Shown here in pieces: positions 13,301 through 25,687 of a stretch of 64,000 nt of DNA. Origin of the DNA: Cephalopachus bancanus (lineage: Eukaryota > Chordata > Mammalia > Primates > Tarsiidae); contig JAPVLO010002557.1 in assembly GCA_027257055.1 (NCBI GenBank), forward strand, positions 62,001 through 126,000, given 5' to 3'. A program made the position numbers and the translations under genes. The first letter of the stretch is position 1; every line of letters starts with the position of its first letter. The notes under the pieces were generated by a model. That model made no database searches and was not told the origin of the DNA. It was given only the letters and a program-made list of their open reading frames with translations.

Positions 13301-16300
13301 AGGTTGTGAATTTCTGTTCCTTCCATTTTCTTCATGTGTGTTTGTAGGGATATAAATTCCCCTCTTACTACAGCTTTCAGGGCATCCCAGAGATTCTGGT
13401 AAGATGTTTCTTCATTTTCATTTGTTTCCAGGTATCTTTTGATCCCTGTGTTGATTTCCTCGTTGACCCAGGAGTTGTTTAGCATCATGCTGTTTAGTGT
13501 CCATGTCTTTTTAGGTTTTGGGTGGACTTTGTGGTGTCAATGTTTATTTTTATTCCACTGTGGTCTGAGAAGGTGCTTTGTAGAATTTCAGTCCTTTTAA
13601 ATTTGTTTATGCTTGATTTATGGCCGAGTATGTGGTCGATCTTAGAATATGTTCCATGTGGTGATGAGTAGAATGTGTATTCTGTGGTCTTTGGATGGAG
13701 TGTTCTGTAGGTATCAATTAAGTCCATTTGGTCCACAGTCACCAAGGTTCCGGATCTCCTTGCTGATTTTTTGTCCTGATGATCTGTCTAGGGTTGTGAG
13801 TGGGGTATTAAAGTCCCCAGTTATGATAGTGTTAGAGTCGATATCTTTCTTTAGTTTTCCAAGAACTTGCTTTATGAAAGTTGGCGCACCTATGTTGGAT
13901 GCATATATGTTTAGGATACATATTTCTTGTTGATGGATTGAGCCTTTTATCATTATGTAGTGGCCTTCTGTATCTTTTTTTATTTTTAATAACTTGAAGG
14001 GTATTTTGTCTGAAATTAAGATCGCTACTCCTCCTTTCTTTTGTATTCCGTTTGCCTGAAAGTTTGTTTCCCATCCTCTTACTTTGAGTCTGTGTGTATC
14101 CTTTCTAGTGAGGTGAGTCTCTTGAAGGCAATAGATTGTTGCCTGATGATATTTTATCCATTTTGCCATTCTATGTCTTTTCAGTGGTGCATTTAGTCCG
14201 TTCACATTTAGGCTAATAATTGAAATGCAAGAGTTGATCCCTGTCATACAGTTCTTACAGAGTTGTTCCTGATTGTTTGTTGTCTTTCTTTGGGTTTTGG
14301 AGTTGGTTCATGTGTGTTTCTAATCTTTTGCCTGTACTCTTGTGAAGAATGCTGTTGTTCTTTTTTTCTTTTTCTTCTGTGTTCAGTACTTTCTTAAGTG
14401 TTTCTTGTAGAGGTGGTCTGGTGGCAGCGTAGGTTCTTAGGGATTGGATATCTGGAAAAGATTTCAGTTTTCCCTCACTAATGAAGCTTAGTTTGGCTGG
14501 GTAGGTTATTCTTGGTTGAAATTGTTTCTCTTTTAGAACTTTGAAGATAGGGCTCCAGGCTCTCCTGGCCTGAAGGCTTTCTGTGGATAAATCTGCTATT
14601 CTAATTGGTTTTCCCTGGTAGGTAGTCTGGCCTTTTTCTCTTGCTGCCTTTAGGATTTTTCCTTTTATAGCTACTTTGTTTAGGTGAATTATTATGTCTG
14701 GGAGTTGGTCTTCTCATTTGTTGCCTTGCAGGGGTTCTCTGATTCTCTTGTGTTTGAATTTTTTCATCCTTAATGAGATAAGGGAAGTTTTCTTGAATGA
14801 TTTCATGAAATGTTTGTTCAGTGTGGCTTCTGTTTCTCTCTCTGCCTCAGGAAGCCTAATTACTCTTAGGTTTGGTCTCTTGAAGTGATCATTCATCTCT
14901 TGCAGGTTTTGTTCTGTCTTTTTGAGCTTCTTTTCTATGCTTTTGACAGTTTGGGTTAGTTCTGTTTTTTGGTCTTCGAGCTCCTAGATTCTTTCTTCTG
15001 CTTGGCTGATTCTGCTTTCCATGCTTATTAGTCTGTTGTTCATTTCCATCATAGTATTCTTTACTGCTGTCATTTCTGACATCAGCTCCTTCCTATTTTC
15101 CTCTTGTCTCTCCTCAATTTTTTAAATTCTCTCCATTAATGTCTTGATGTCTGGGTTTGTTGCATGTAGCCAGTCATTCTGGGGGCTCTTCATTGTTTGT
15201 GTTCCAGAATCTGTTTTCTCAGTGTCTGATTTCCCAGGGGTCTGTGTAAGATCTATATTCTTCTTTTGGTTTTTCTTCATTTGTGCAGTTTTTCCCCCTC
15301 CCTCCTTTTTCCTTCCCTCCACGTCACTGTCTTCTTTAATTCTGTTATTCAGGGGTAAAGGGATTGGTTTTACTTCTGTTTGTTCAATCTCCTATTCTTT
15401 ATGTATGTCCTCTTACTTTGTTCAATTCTGGAGTTGCACTGTAGGTTGGAGGTGGTCCTTTTTGCAGTTTTGAGATTTACTTAAGGGGAGAGCTGTGATT
15501 CAAATTCTGTCTGCAGGTCCTGGTATTTGCTGACAGGTGTATGGATAATGTGGAATCCACTTCCCACTGCCCTGGAATCTGTCCAGGCAGTGGGGCTGTA
15601 GGTTTACTCCCTGAAATAGAATGTGGTTAGCAGAGGGGAGAGAATGGAGCAGATAGTGGGTTGAAGAGGGGAGTGGAGAGATAGAGGAGTAAGGGGGGAA
15701 ACAAACGAGTGTGCCAACAAATAGAGAGGCCTATACTGCAACAGATAAAAACAATAGACCACAGCCACAGATGAACCAACTCTCATACAAAAAATAAAAA
15801 ATAAAAATAAAACATATAGTGATGCTAACATACAAGCTAGCCAACCACCTTGTTAGTGTGTTGTTCCTCTATACAAATATATGGTTTACAGAGAGAAGAA
15901 AAGAGAAGAAAAGTAAAAGGAAAAAAGAAAAAAGGGAACAATACAGTAGGAATAGAATTAAGTCATTAAACTAATAGAATCAATGAAGCACACTCTGAGA
16001 CATTTCGTTTAAGTCCAATGTCCTTTCAGGACTGATTTGTAGTTTTCTTTTCAAGCTGGTAAATTAGTTTGCAGTTAGGATCAGTTGCCCCTGATCTGCT
16101 GTGAAAGACAGTTCAGATTACCCTCCGTTCAGCACTCTGGTCTATGTCTTTATCAAGCTTGTTTCTCCCGTTTCGGTGTTGTTACCTTGAATCACCAGCA
16201 GGTGGTACTATCTCATCTGCTCACCCCAGAGGGGGTGGGGCCGGACAGGAACAAGATGGCTGCCTGCCTCAGGGCAGGCAACAGGAGCCTTACGGCGGGC

Positions 16301-16671
16301 GGGCAGGACAGTCTCGGTCACAGGAGAGGTGGCAGCGATCCCAGCAGATCTTCCCTGAAGGGGTTTGATTGTGGATCACCTCGGGCCCGGGTGGTGTGAT
16401 GTGCTACGGGCGTCACAGAGGCTGCAGCACCAGCGGCAGCAGCAGCGGCAGCAGGGGGAGGGGCTCTGGTGGTGGCGGTGGCACCATTTGCACCGCAGTG
16501 ACTGTGCAGTCCGTTGCAATGTCCCAGAGGTGGCAACAGCTGAGCTCTGTATGAAGAGCAGGCTGCGATGTTGGGGTCCACAGCCCCCGGGGCAAGAGTC
16601 AGAGATCTACTGCAGATCTCCTTTGCAAAGGGCTTCAGAGACTGGGTTGCCCCGTCACCATTTTGCCACTT
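10395..16671 (-). mobile_element. Near full-length L1 missing its 3' UTR end
   Basis: Minus-strand L1 of about 6.3 kb. The 5' UTR runs from about 16671 to 15330 and is GC-rich at 16240-16600. ORF1 remnants lie at about 15330-14390, including a coiled-coil to RNA-binding-domain piece with RPNLRV at 14896-14714. ORF2 starts at 14247 with the endonuclease (SLNVNGLN and QETHL motifs). The reverse transcriptase palm is at 12311-12054 with the catalytic YADD preserved at about 12155-12144. The C-terminal region reaches about 10470. Several frameshifts break ORF2, so it is inactive. The last ~190 bp of 3' UTR and the poly-A present in the copy at 42985 are missing here. Its 5' end abuts the TRBV-like exon. 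Confidence 0.88.
16240..16600 (-). promoter_or_regulatory. GC-rich L1 5' UTR, possible promoter
   Basis: This is the most GC- and CpG-rich stretch I noticed in an otherwise AT-rich window. It includes a short CAG/CGG-type trinucleotide-rich patch at about 16423-16455. L1 5' UTRs carry an internal promoter and, in human L1, an antisense promoter as well. An antisense start here would point toward the V exon at 16696. This is inference from position only. Confidence 0.35.
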
Positions 16672-16695
16672 CTTCTCTTCTGTATTCTTTTATAG

Positions 16696-16980
16696 AGCAC
16701 ACAGATTCTTGTGTCATCAGACACCCAGGCATGATATGATAGAGATGGAACAAGCAGTGACACTCAGATGTGAGTCAATTTATGACCACAATGCCCTTTC
16801 CTGGTACAGACAGACCATGGTGCAGGGATTGGAATTGACAGCTGGTCTCCTATGAATGATGGAGGGATGGCCAAGGATAGATTCTCAGCTGAGATGCCTG
16901 AGGCATCATTCTTCACTCTCAAGATACACTCCACAGAATTCAGGGACTCAGCTGTGTATTTCTGCTCCAGGCACATAGAC
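16696..16980 (+). pseudogene. TRBV12-like T-cell receptor beta V segment, broken
   Basis: V exon of a T-cell receptor beta variable segment. It would encode the V domain that, joined to D and J, binds peptide-MHC. The conserved features are readable: first cysteine in VTLRC (about 16757-16771), the tryptophan of SWYRQ (about 16797-16811), framework 3 with DRFSAEMP and FTLKI, and the second cysteine in DSAVYFC just before 16966. The wording is closest to human TRBV12-3/12-4 as I remember them. It is disabled. A 1-nt deletion near 16718 shifts the frame after the first residues, and a net loss of about 13 nt over CDR2 (about 16838-16865) shifts it again. The CDR3 start reads C-S-R instead of C-A-S-S. 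A polypyrimidine tract and 'tatag' acceptor precede the exon. No leader exon is found; a minus-strand L1 begins about 25 bp upstream. Confidence 0.9.
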
Positions 16981-17019
16981 AACAGTGTTGCAGAATCACC
17001 TTTTCCTTGTGCAGAAACC
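16981..17019 (+). promoter_or_regulatory. 23-RSS of the V segment
   Basis: A recombination signal for the RAG recombinase directly follows the V exon. The heptamer is AACAGTG (16981-16987; consensus CACAGTG, so the first and most critical base is changed). The spacer is exactly 23 bp (16988-17010) and the nonamer is GCAGAAACC (17011-17019; consensus ACAAAAACC). A 23-bp spacer is the rule for TRBV segments. The C-to-A change at heptamer position 1 would be expected to cut recombination strongly. Confidence 0.88.
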
Positions 17020-19130
17020 CTGGTGCTTCCCTCTTCCTTCCAGCTCCCATAATTCTGAGCCAAATCTTTCATACTCCTTCCTGCCAGAAGAATTAGGAGA
17101 GTTTACAGCATGGCAAAGAAAGAAAATGGTAAGGAATTCAAATGGGAAATCTTGTGTAGGAAATCCCGTAGGAAAAAAAACAATACCAGTAATCCATTGT
17201 GAATGGTTATATGTTCTTGCTTCTATAGTCATATTTACATACTGATTGCTTAAATTCCTCTTAGGGTATCATTGTCAACTGGGGCAAAGTATGCCTGTAT
17301 GTTGAGTGCCCAAACCAATTAGGTTTTCCTGAGTTCTGCCATATAGGCAAATTCTACTTGCTTTGTCCTATTTTTGTTGTTTAGGAGCTGTGACTTTCAA
17401 GATGAGAAGAGAGCAAAATGAAAATCAGGTTCGTTTGTATGTACACTAAGAGATGCAATCTGTGTTATATGTTACTTGATCGTGTTCCTTCCTCTCCTGG
17501 CTCCTGTGTTCTGCTTCCAGATGATGTTCTTCCATCCTATTTTAAAGTCCAGGTCATTTAGACACATGGTATTACAATACTTCCTTTCATCGTTGCACTT
17601 CTTTACCTTCAAAACTTTGTCTTCTCATTCAATTCTTATGCTCCCTGCTGATCCTGTCATAATTCCTAATGACTAATCACCACATATAAAATGTATACAT
17701 TGGTCTGGATTCTCAGTTTCTACTCCTCATGTTTGAAAACTGTTTTCCCTCTAATCTTTTCAAGATCTATTTTCATGATTATAGTACATATCTGCCAAAT
17801 GAATTAATATTGTCCTCAGTCTTTTGCTTTTTGAAGGTAGAACCTCTGACCCAACTTACCCTTCTTTCCTGAGCTCACATCCCCTAACACTCATTTGCAC
17901 AGGGAAAGGGAAGTGTGGTTGTCCAGGAAAAGTGGCCATTTAGGAAATCGCATGTTCAGGAGTTTGATGAGAGGGTCCCCAGATAGCAGAGGGCTTTGGA
18001 AGTGAGGATATCATGAGGATCTCACAGGCATCAGAGGGATTTAGAGAGCATACTGCTAAGGTGAGTTGTGCATCCAGAGTGGTTTCTTTTGTTTCTTTCA
18101 ACAACTAATTTTATTTTTAATTATCTCCCTCTTTAGTTGTGGCCAGCAACTTCTTATTCCCACTTCATATACTACCCGAGATCTCATCTTATGTAGAAGC
18201 AAGGTCCCAAAGTCTTACCAGTTATGTTCATGAAAGCAATGATAAGATAACCCTTCTGGTAGGCTGTGGTGGTGTCTCCAAGAGAAGACAAGCTGATTAA
18301 GTTGTACAGTGTTCCAATCATTAGTTCCAGTGTCCTTGGCAAGAATCAATGTGGGAGAAACACTATATATGAGCTGAGAAAAGATACCAGGATCATAGAG
18401 CAGTCTTCACTGAAAACTGTCTCTAACGTAGGCAAAAGAGAGAACAGGATAGACCAAGTCAACATCCTCATGCCCCCACTTCTCTCCTACAAATCTGGCC
18501 AGGAGTTATTCTGTACCTGCTGAATTTTACTTCATTCTTTGTGACATAACGTTTGTTGTCTCATCTTTCCTCTACAAATAAACCTCTCTCTTTGTCTTCC
18601 TCTGCCATCTCACTTCTTCCAAGGAGTTTTTCTGTTATTCACAGAGACATGCAGAACATTGAAGTTTTAGATTCATTCAAAGAACCACTAGGTTTTGAAA
18701 GTCTTTACTTTTAGGATGAGGAAGTTGTAGTCCTCTTGGAAGTCAGTGGTAATAACGGAACTCAGAACTAAGTCTCCAAATTCTCTGTGACAAGATTGAG
18801 GTTTCTCTGAGTCCTGTGCTCCTGGAAAACAGTAATGGTTAAGAAATTCCACCACATTTATTTGTTCTGAGAAATTCATTGTAAAGAACTTTCCTTCCTA
18901 TATGACATATATATGATGCTCTGTCTACTCTTTCTCATGATTCCCATAAGGCTTTAAATGACTCCCTTGTTTACCTGTGATGGGTCAAACACAGATCTTT
19001 CTCCCTTGTACCTGTACTTTCGGACTTGGCCAGACACAGATTACTGAATTCCTCATTCTTTGTATCATGAATGATTCGCTGAGATTAAAATGTTTTATCT
19101 ACTTGAAACTCACTTCAGAAGCTATTATCA
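17020..19130. other. Sequence 3' of the V segment, no gene seen
   Basis: The first ~80 bp looks like ordinary TRBV12 3' flank. Beyond that I recognise no second V exon, leader, RSS or repeat family. A sequence at 18566-18590 (aataaacctctctctttgtc) resembles the polyadenylation region of an ERV LTR, but no LTR ends could be placed. Confidence 0.4.
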
Positions 19131-19134
19131 AGCA

Positions 19135-19265
19135 GATAAAAGATAACAATTGTTGATAAGTTTGTGCAGAAAAGGAAACTCTTGCAAGCTGTGGCTGAAA
19201 ATGTAAATGGATACAGCCATTATGTAAGACAGTTTGGAGGTTTTCTAAATTGAAGGTCAAAAAGA
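19135..19265 (+). mobile_element. Short old L1 fragment
   Basis: The stretch 'aaaatgtaaatggatacagccattatgtaagacagtttggagg' at about 19197-19240 matches the ORF2 end/3' UTR phrase of old L1s. The rest is too diverged to bound. Confidence 0.45.
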
Positions 19266-22200
19266 CTAATTTCAAATTTGATCTTGAGAAAAGCTTATTA
19301 CAAATCTCAAAATGCTCAAAACGCTTAAGCAAAATAGGAACACATGTTACTGCAAAATAACAGTAACTCACTTAGTAAGAGTGATAATGAAAGTTGTATA
19401 GTTGAAGGGAAAAAAACAAAAATCCTTAGGTGTTTAACAGGTTAATCAAATATTCTATGCTATTTAAAAGACTTTGGTAAAGACAACATGATACACAGAA
19501 ACGCATTTTTTATAAAATGTAATATATTTTTTTCTAGGCAAGTTACATAGAGCTAAATAAAGAAAAAAACTCATTTTTTTAAAAATCAGTGAATACTCTA
19601 AAAAAAATCCTGCTGTTTTAACACAGGGTGTAAATTTTAGCTTTGCATCAGTGTGTTTTGGACACTAAAACTCAATCTTTAGAAATATATATGAACAATT
19701 ATATTCTAAATGTATGAAATTTAAGTACATGCAAAGTTTCTTTCACAAGATTCATTTTCCACAAAACTTTTATAACTTACTCAGGTCTTCTAAACTTACT
19801 CTAACCTATTACCACTTTCTTAAAACTATAGTTTTTGTCCCATATATTCTCTTTTCATAAAAGAACAATAAATCATTCTATGTAGGATATAAATTTGCTT
19901 TTCTTTTCCCCTTGTCATTAAGAACACACAAAGAATCTTTTCCCAATTATATATGTATCTATGTATATTTCTTCTTTTCTATTTAAACTTTCTTTGACAA
20001 AAATACATCTTCATAAGTTTCTTTGTATTTCTCTCTCATACTTACTATTTTCTATCTATACATACCTTTTGAGATAACATTTAAATAATCTCCAAACTTA
20101 GGCAAATTAATTTTTAATAAAATATACATAGTCAAGCTTTAAAAAATTTTATTACCCATAAAACATTTTACTTCCCTTATACATTATGCATCTAGAAGTA
20201 CACAAATTAATTAGAATTCATAACTCTTAGTAACCTGTATTTATAGTGAACAACCTAAAAAAGTAAATGATTCTGAACTTTCTTTTATGTACCAAAAGGT
20301 TAGGATTGCACATGTTATAATTTCTAGAAGCATCTGCTTTCTCATAGAACAAACTTTTCTTATGGAAGAGGATACATTTGTTAATAGATCTTTATATATT
20401 TTGTCTTTTTGTGATAAGGAGTCTAAATTAGATTCATTTAAACTTCAAGTTCAGCATTTTGTGTTTCAGTATTTTATCTTATTTGCATGTGACCTACACA
20501 TGCTATGACTACCTATTACTTATTCAAAACAACATAATTTTAATATCTCAAATTATCTAAAAACTGTATTTAACACATTTATTTAACACATTCATTTAAC
20601 ACATTATAGTAATTATGCTAGATTGATTATGAAACCTGAGGCATTAGACAGCTAGTCATCATTTTAAGTTACTTCCCTGTAATCTGCTATTACAGAGTGC
20701 TTATCAGATATTCACCTAAGGAAAAACTCAATATTAAGTATATGGGTCTATTGCCAATAACTCAAGAGATACAGCTGACTTCATTAAACCAACAATATTA
20801 AATGACACTTATTAAAGTGTTACACAAAGTCCATTCTGCTCCTAGTTTGAATTTACATTTCATGACCTTAAAACATCTATCAAAGTCAAATATAAATCTG
20901 GTTCACCACCAAACCAGGTCAAACAAAAGTATGTATACAATTCTTAATGCATCTTTATTTTTTATTTTATCAACACACTAAAATAAAAAATACATTTGTC
21001 ATGCCAACTAAAAGTATTTGGGTCATTTACTACATGGTTTAACTTATAGTATTAATTCATCTGAAAGTTAAATCAAGTTAGTAATATAATTTCTTAAGAT
21101 ATTTTTGTCTGATTATAACATTTCATCGCATAGACACAACATAATACGTATATGTATGTGAAAACACATAAACACATGACACCCAAAGATCTTACAGCTT
21201 TCAGTTTAAAATTTTAGTCATGAGACAGTAAAACACAGTAATATAAACTAACTGACTTATAAAAACATAGGAGAATCCAAACTGCTGTCTGTTTTTCTGA
21301 CAAAATTGGATAAGTTAAGGTTACCTGTACAGATGGTTAAATCTTTTAACCAATATTTGTTAAGAAGAATTTTATGATTTTGCGTTTGCCCATGATAGGT
21401 AACTTTGTCAAGACTGTGGACCAAGTTTTGGATAAAGCAGATTGCTTTTAAAAACTTCTTTTTCCTTATTTATGTATTTATTTATTTTGTTTTACTTCAT
21501 CTTCAGTCTCCAGTGTGATTAGGGATTAATTCTTCAAAGGTATACATTTCATTGTAATACCAAAAGGAAAACAACCCAAAGAGTCTTGGAAATTTGTAAC
21601 AACATATTTCTGTTTTACATTCCAACATTTTAAGACAAAAATTACTGAATTTGATCTTAATATAAGTGGAAAAGTCAGCAGCGACAGAGTAATCAGAGAA
21701 AAACAAAGTCGAGAGGTTAGAAACATCAACACGCCAGCCCACCATACAGATAATTGTATTCTATAGTCTGGTTTCTTATTCAGTTCTAAGAAAAACAAAT
21801 TTAGAGAGTTTGAATAATGGAACTGAGTTCTGAATTTATCTTGATGTAATTTGATCATCAATTTAAAAATGTGTACAAAAGCGAACCATAATATAGCTGG
21901 CTGAATACCACAAAGAAAGTTTGTACTTGCAAGCTTTTAGAATTTGAGAATCCCATTAGATTTCATATTAATCACACTAGAACAAATATTAATTACCCAC
22001 TGCATACAAATTGGAGGAGTATTTTCACTGGAAAGATGCCATGTTTTATATAAGAAATGGCCGCCAGAGATGATAAAAAGTCTATTATAGTCCCAGAAGA
22101 GATGCAAGGTCCTTTGTTATTGTGGCCTTATCAATCAGATTTTAAGTAAGTCAAAATGTTTTTATCTAAAAAAATGGCAACTAGTCCTGAGATCAGATTT

Positions 22201-23408
22201 ACCAGGGCAGAAAAGACAAGCTATGAAAGCGGACAGCTTAAAGGTGCGTGTGTGTACTGCACACCAGTTCCAAGACCCTGGATTCCTTCTGAAGGACACT
22301 AATTTCTGATTCTAGTTTGTTTGTTTACCTTAACAACAACAGCATCAACAAAACTAGATTCTCTAAGATAGTACATTCATATGGGAGTGAACAGTGAACT
22401 TGTAAACCTGAGATATGCAGGTCATAAAAACCATAGGCATATCTAAGGAGTTCGAGGCAAGAGGAAGCTTTTAAAGGCAAAGGGAATACATGTAAATTGT
22501 TTTTGAGACAAAGACAGCATTGATTAGTGCAGTACATCAGTTGGGGTGATGAGTCATGAAAGCGTTCTTTTGAATCCAGCTAGCTGTCTTGGTCACTCAG
22601 GTAGCAAGCTGAACTTTTTGGCAAAGTTCCTGATACATGTAAATGTGCACAAGACCTTTACAGGAGTCTATGTGATAGTTCTTTTCATAGGCATGTGAGC
22701 ATGTGGACCCATATATCTTAACCTTGTGGCAATATTTCTTTACTGTTGTTAAGGTTTTGATTCTGACAACTTCCACACTGACATATTGATGAGAAAATAT
22801 ACCTTCTCCATCCTGTCTCATTTTTGCTACTCAGATGTAAGTGATTGTATATTCTTAACTTTCACCCCATGCCAGTCTTAAAGCTCATCTGGCTGTGATT
22901 TTATCTCATTCTTCAAACAACATTTGTAAAACACAACAGAAAAATAAATATTCTGGACATTCCATGGGAACTGAAGAAGATAATTTGTTTGCATATGATA
23001 CAGCAGGATTTCATAAGGGTCTATCAAAGCTCTCTTTGTTCTTTTCCAGAATTTCTTTCTTAGGCCTTTCCTGCATTACCTCGTTTATTTCTCTATGCAT
23101 CTAATCTCCCTTTTAAAAGGATTGTTGTCCTCCACAATTAGACCTGGTCTTCAATTTGCACATCTCACTCAGCAAAACAAATGCAGTCACCTGTCCCATT
23201 GGAGGGTGTGCCTTTCCCTTTACAAGTGGCATATGAAGGATGTGATTGAATAAAGATGCAGATGATTTAAGTCCCTGGCAGAGAATGGAATTACACTTTA
23301 ATACATTTTAAAAGTCTTTAAAAATGTTGTTGCATTTTTCCTTAAAAGAAGTAAAAAAAAGATTTTTTGGTAAGCATATGTAAAATAAATATAAAATGAA
23401 GAGACCAT
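19266..23408. other. AT-rich unassigned region
   Basis: About 4.1 kb without a gene or repeat I can name. Base composition is strongly AT up to about 21900. Open frames are all short and show no motif. The 21300-22850 part reads like an old, uniformly diverged interspersed repeat or viral-like element, but I cannot identify it. It ends at the left edge of the tandem duplication. Confidence 0.3.
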
Positions 23409-24322
23409 GTTAAGCTACACTGATGCCAATTTATTTTTCCTAGACATGGCACTAAAGGATTTTTTATTTTAGAATGATATTAGTTAAACAGGAATAGGAA
23501 ATTGAAAAGGACATCGGGGGATTAAAGATGGAATTACAAATTTTAGAACTACAAATTTTGAGTTCACAGAGCTGATTCTCAAAAAATGAAAAAGTGATGG
23601 TGAAGTGTGGAAACCTCAAAAGAAATTTCTGTGATATGCAACTGGGCCAGAGTCACATCAGACTAGATGTCTTTCCTTCAGTGTGAGCTCTTCGTAGGGA
23701 GCAATACGGAAAAAAAATCCCTATGGAAAGGAAGTTGTGGGGCTTGGGGAGGAGTGTCTGAGAAATCCACCCATTTTTCCCATTTCATGTGTAATAGAGA
23801 GGAAAAGCAGGGGACAACAAGGAAAACCTCAAATACACCAGGGTGGGAATCCTGTAACTCCCAGGGCCACATGATCTTTTTTTTGGTAAAATATATTTTG
23901 TAATTACAAAAACAGTATGTGGGTATGATGAGACTTGTCACAACGTGAGTTATGTAAACTGTAAAATTATCTTTTAGAAATGAAGGCCAAGCAAACCTTC
24001 CAACTGCTCATCAGACCATGGTTTATTTTCTGCTTGGATAGCAGTGGCCTCTTATTGCTATCAGATCTTTGAGCTAGAAGATGGACTCAGAGAACATTTG
24101 TGGTCTTCACTAATCTCCGCCATGGGTGTCTCCCAGGATGAAGAGAGCCACAGAGGCAGAGTCAGTATGAGCTAAGAACACTACAAATAGGACTATCACA
24201 CACAATCAAGGTGGTCAGTTAAAAAACAAGCATGTTACCCACTCGATATGTCCTTATTAGTAAGTTCTGTTAAGTGATGAAGGATTCATCTGTAAATTGT
24301 GCATATAAAATCTCAGTGGACA

Positions 24323-24610
24323 CTGGGCTCGGTGGCTCAGCCTGTAATTCCGCGCCTTTGGGAGGCTGAGGTGAGTGAATTGCCTGAGCCCGCAGGTTCG
24401 AGACCCACCTGGGCAGCAAGACCTCATCTCTACAATAAATAAAAAAAAAAAGATCAGCCGGGCGTGGTAGCGCATGCCTGTAATTCCGGCTACTTGGAAG
24501 GCTTAGGCGGAAGGATCGCCGGAGCCCAGCAGGTCGAGACTGCAGTGGCCAGGAGTGGCCACTGCACTCCAGTCTGGGTGACAGAGTGAGACTCCAACTC
24601 AAAAAAAAAA
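24323..24610 (+). mobile_element. Dimeric Alu-type SINE with 16-bp TSD
   Basis: A 7SL-derived dimer: left arm from 'ctgggctcggtggctcag', middle A-rich linker near 24440, right arm ending 'gagactccaactc', then poly-A. The target duplication AAAATCTCAGTGGACA is perfect (24307-24322 and 24611-24626). Unit B has the empty site at about 38555-38570, so the insertion followed the duplication. Confidence 0.95.
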
Positions 24611-24850
24611 AAAATCTCAGTGGACAGTTGAGATAACATTAGAGGGCTTATAAAGTTGTCATGTTAGCTTTGATGAAGGAGTTTGTGCTAAAGGGTGATA
24701 ATACAAAATAGGTTAGTGGAGAAGAAAATGAGTTGATTTGTTCTGTAACAGTTGAAGCCTATTAGAAAAATGGAGAAATAAATTAATGAGAACTGTAATT
24801 CCCTCAAAACCTCTGAATATTCCATAGCTTACATGGGAGGAAAATATAAG

Positions 24851-25244
24851 GTGATTCTCCTAAGCTATTTAGACCAAATTTGGATCTCTCTAAGACTGTG
24901 ACACTTGTGTTTGTTGTATTCCTTCAACAAATGGACATTTTAATTTGGCATTTAATGGTAACTCTAAACAATACTGTGATAGTGAATATTTTTAATTTTT
25001 AAAATTTGATTTTTAATACTAAAGTTACTTGCCATAAAAGATACATTATGAAAATGTTTTCTATTAAAATAATAAATTAATTATGATTTATAAGGAAAAA
25101 GAGATTTTTTAAATTAAAGACAAATTTTTTAGACAAATTTAGCTTAAGGACATGTTTAAGTGCATTACTTGTTAATGGAAGAATTAACTAGATAATAGAA
25201 TGTACTATTTTGAAGTAAATTTACTTCTAACTGGCTATGTAATC

Positions 25245-25286
<42 letters not shown>

Positions 25287-25674
25287 TAGACTCACACACA
25301 TATTAGTGTAAGTAGCTAAGCTTCTAAGTACAACTACTTTACTTTGGACAGCTGAAAAGTAATCGTAACCATGAAGTTGACACCTGAAACATCATCTCAA
25401 AAATTCCAGGAACAAATGATAAATAAATTTATTTGTAACCATAGACATAGCAAGCCAAAAATATTTGTCTCAAACAATTTTCCCTAATCTCAGAATGTTA
25501 CCCCATTCATTTCTTTATTTTTGCTTTAATGATAACATGTCTTCTTTGTTCTTATTCAATCATGAAATAATGTTTTATTTATAGTAAATATATTTTAGTA
25601 CAAATTATTTTTCTAACTCATCCAAGCGGCTCTTTTAAACTTTGGTATATTTACCAGGTTTTTGATGTTATCCT
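24851..25674. other. Unit A segment absent from unit B
   Basis: AT-rich unassigned DNA, part of the 3.8-kb block missing from unit B. Contains the CA microsatellite at 25248-25284. Confidence 0.5.
25248..25284. repeat. (CA)n microsatellite
   Basis: An uninterrupted AC dinucleotide run of about 18 units. Confidence 0.97.
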
Positions 25675-25687
25675 TTGAATATACTTT

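Noticed and set aside
13714..14247. 177-codon frame on the minus strand as a host gene
   Set aside because: It is the L1 ORF2 endonuclease start; the element is broken downstream and the wording is typical L1.
16365..16739. 124-codon frame overlapping the GC-rich patch
   Set aside because: It spans L1 5' UTR and the start of the V exon in the wrong frame; GC-rich DNA simply has fewer stops.
17020..23400. A second V segment or a leader exon near the TRBV relic
   Set aside because: Searched by eye for WYxQ, YFCAS, leader-type and RSS patterns on both strands; none convincing.
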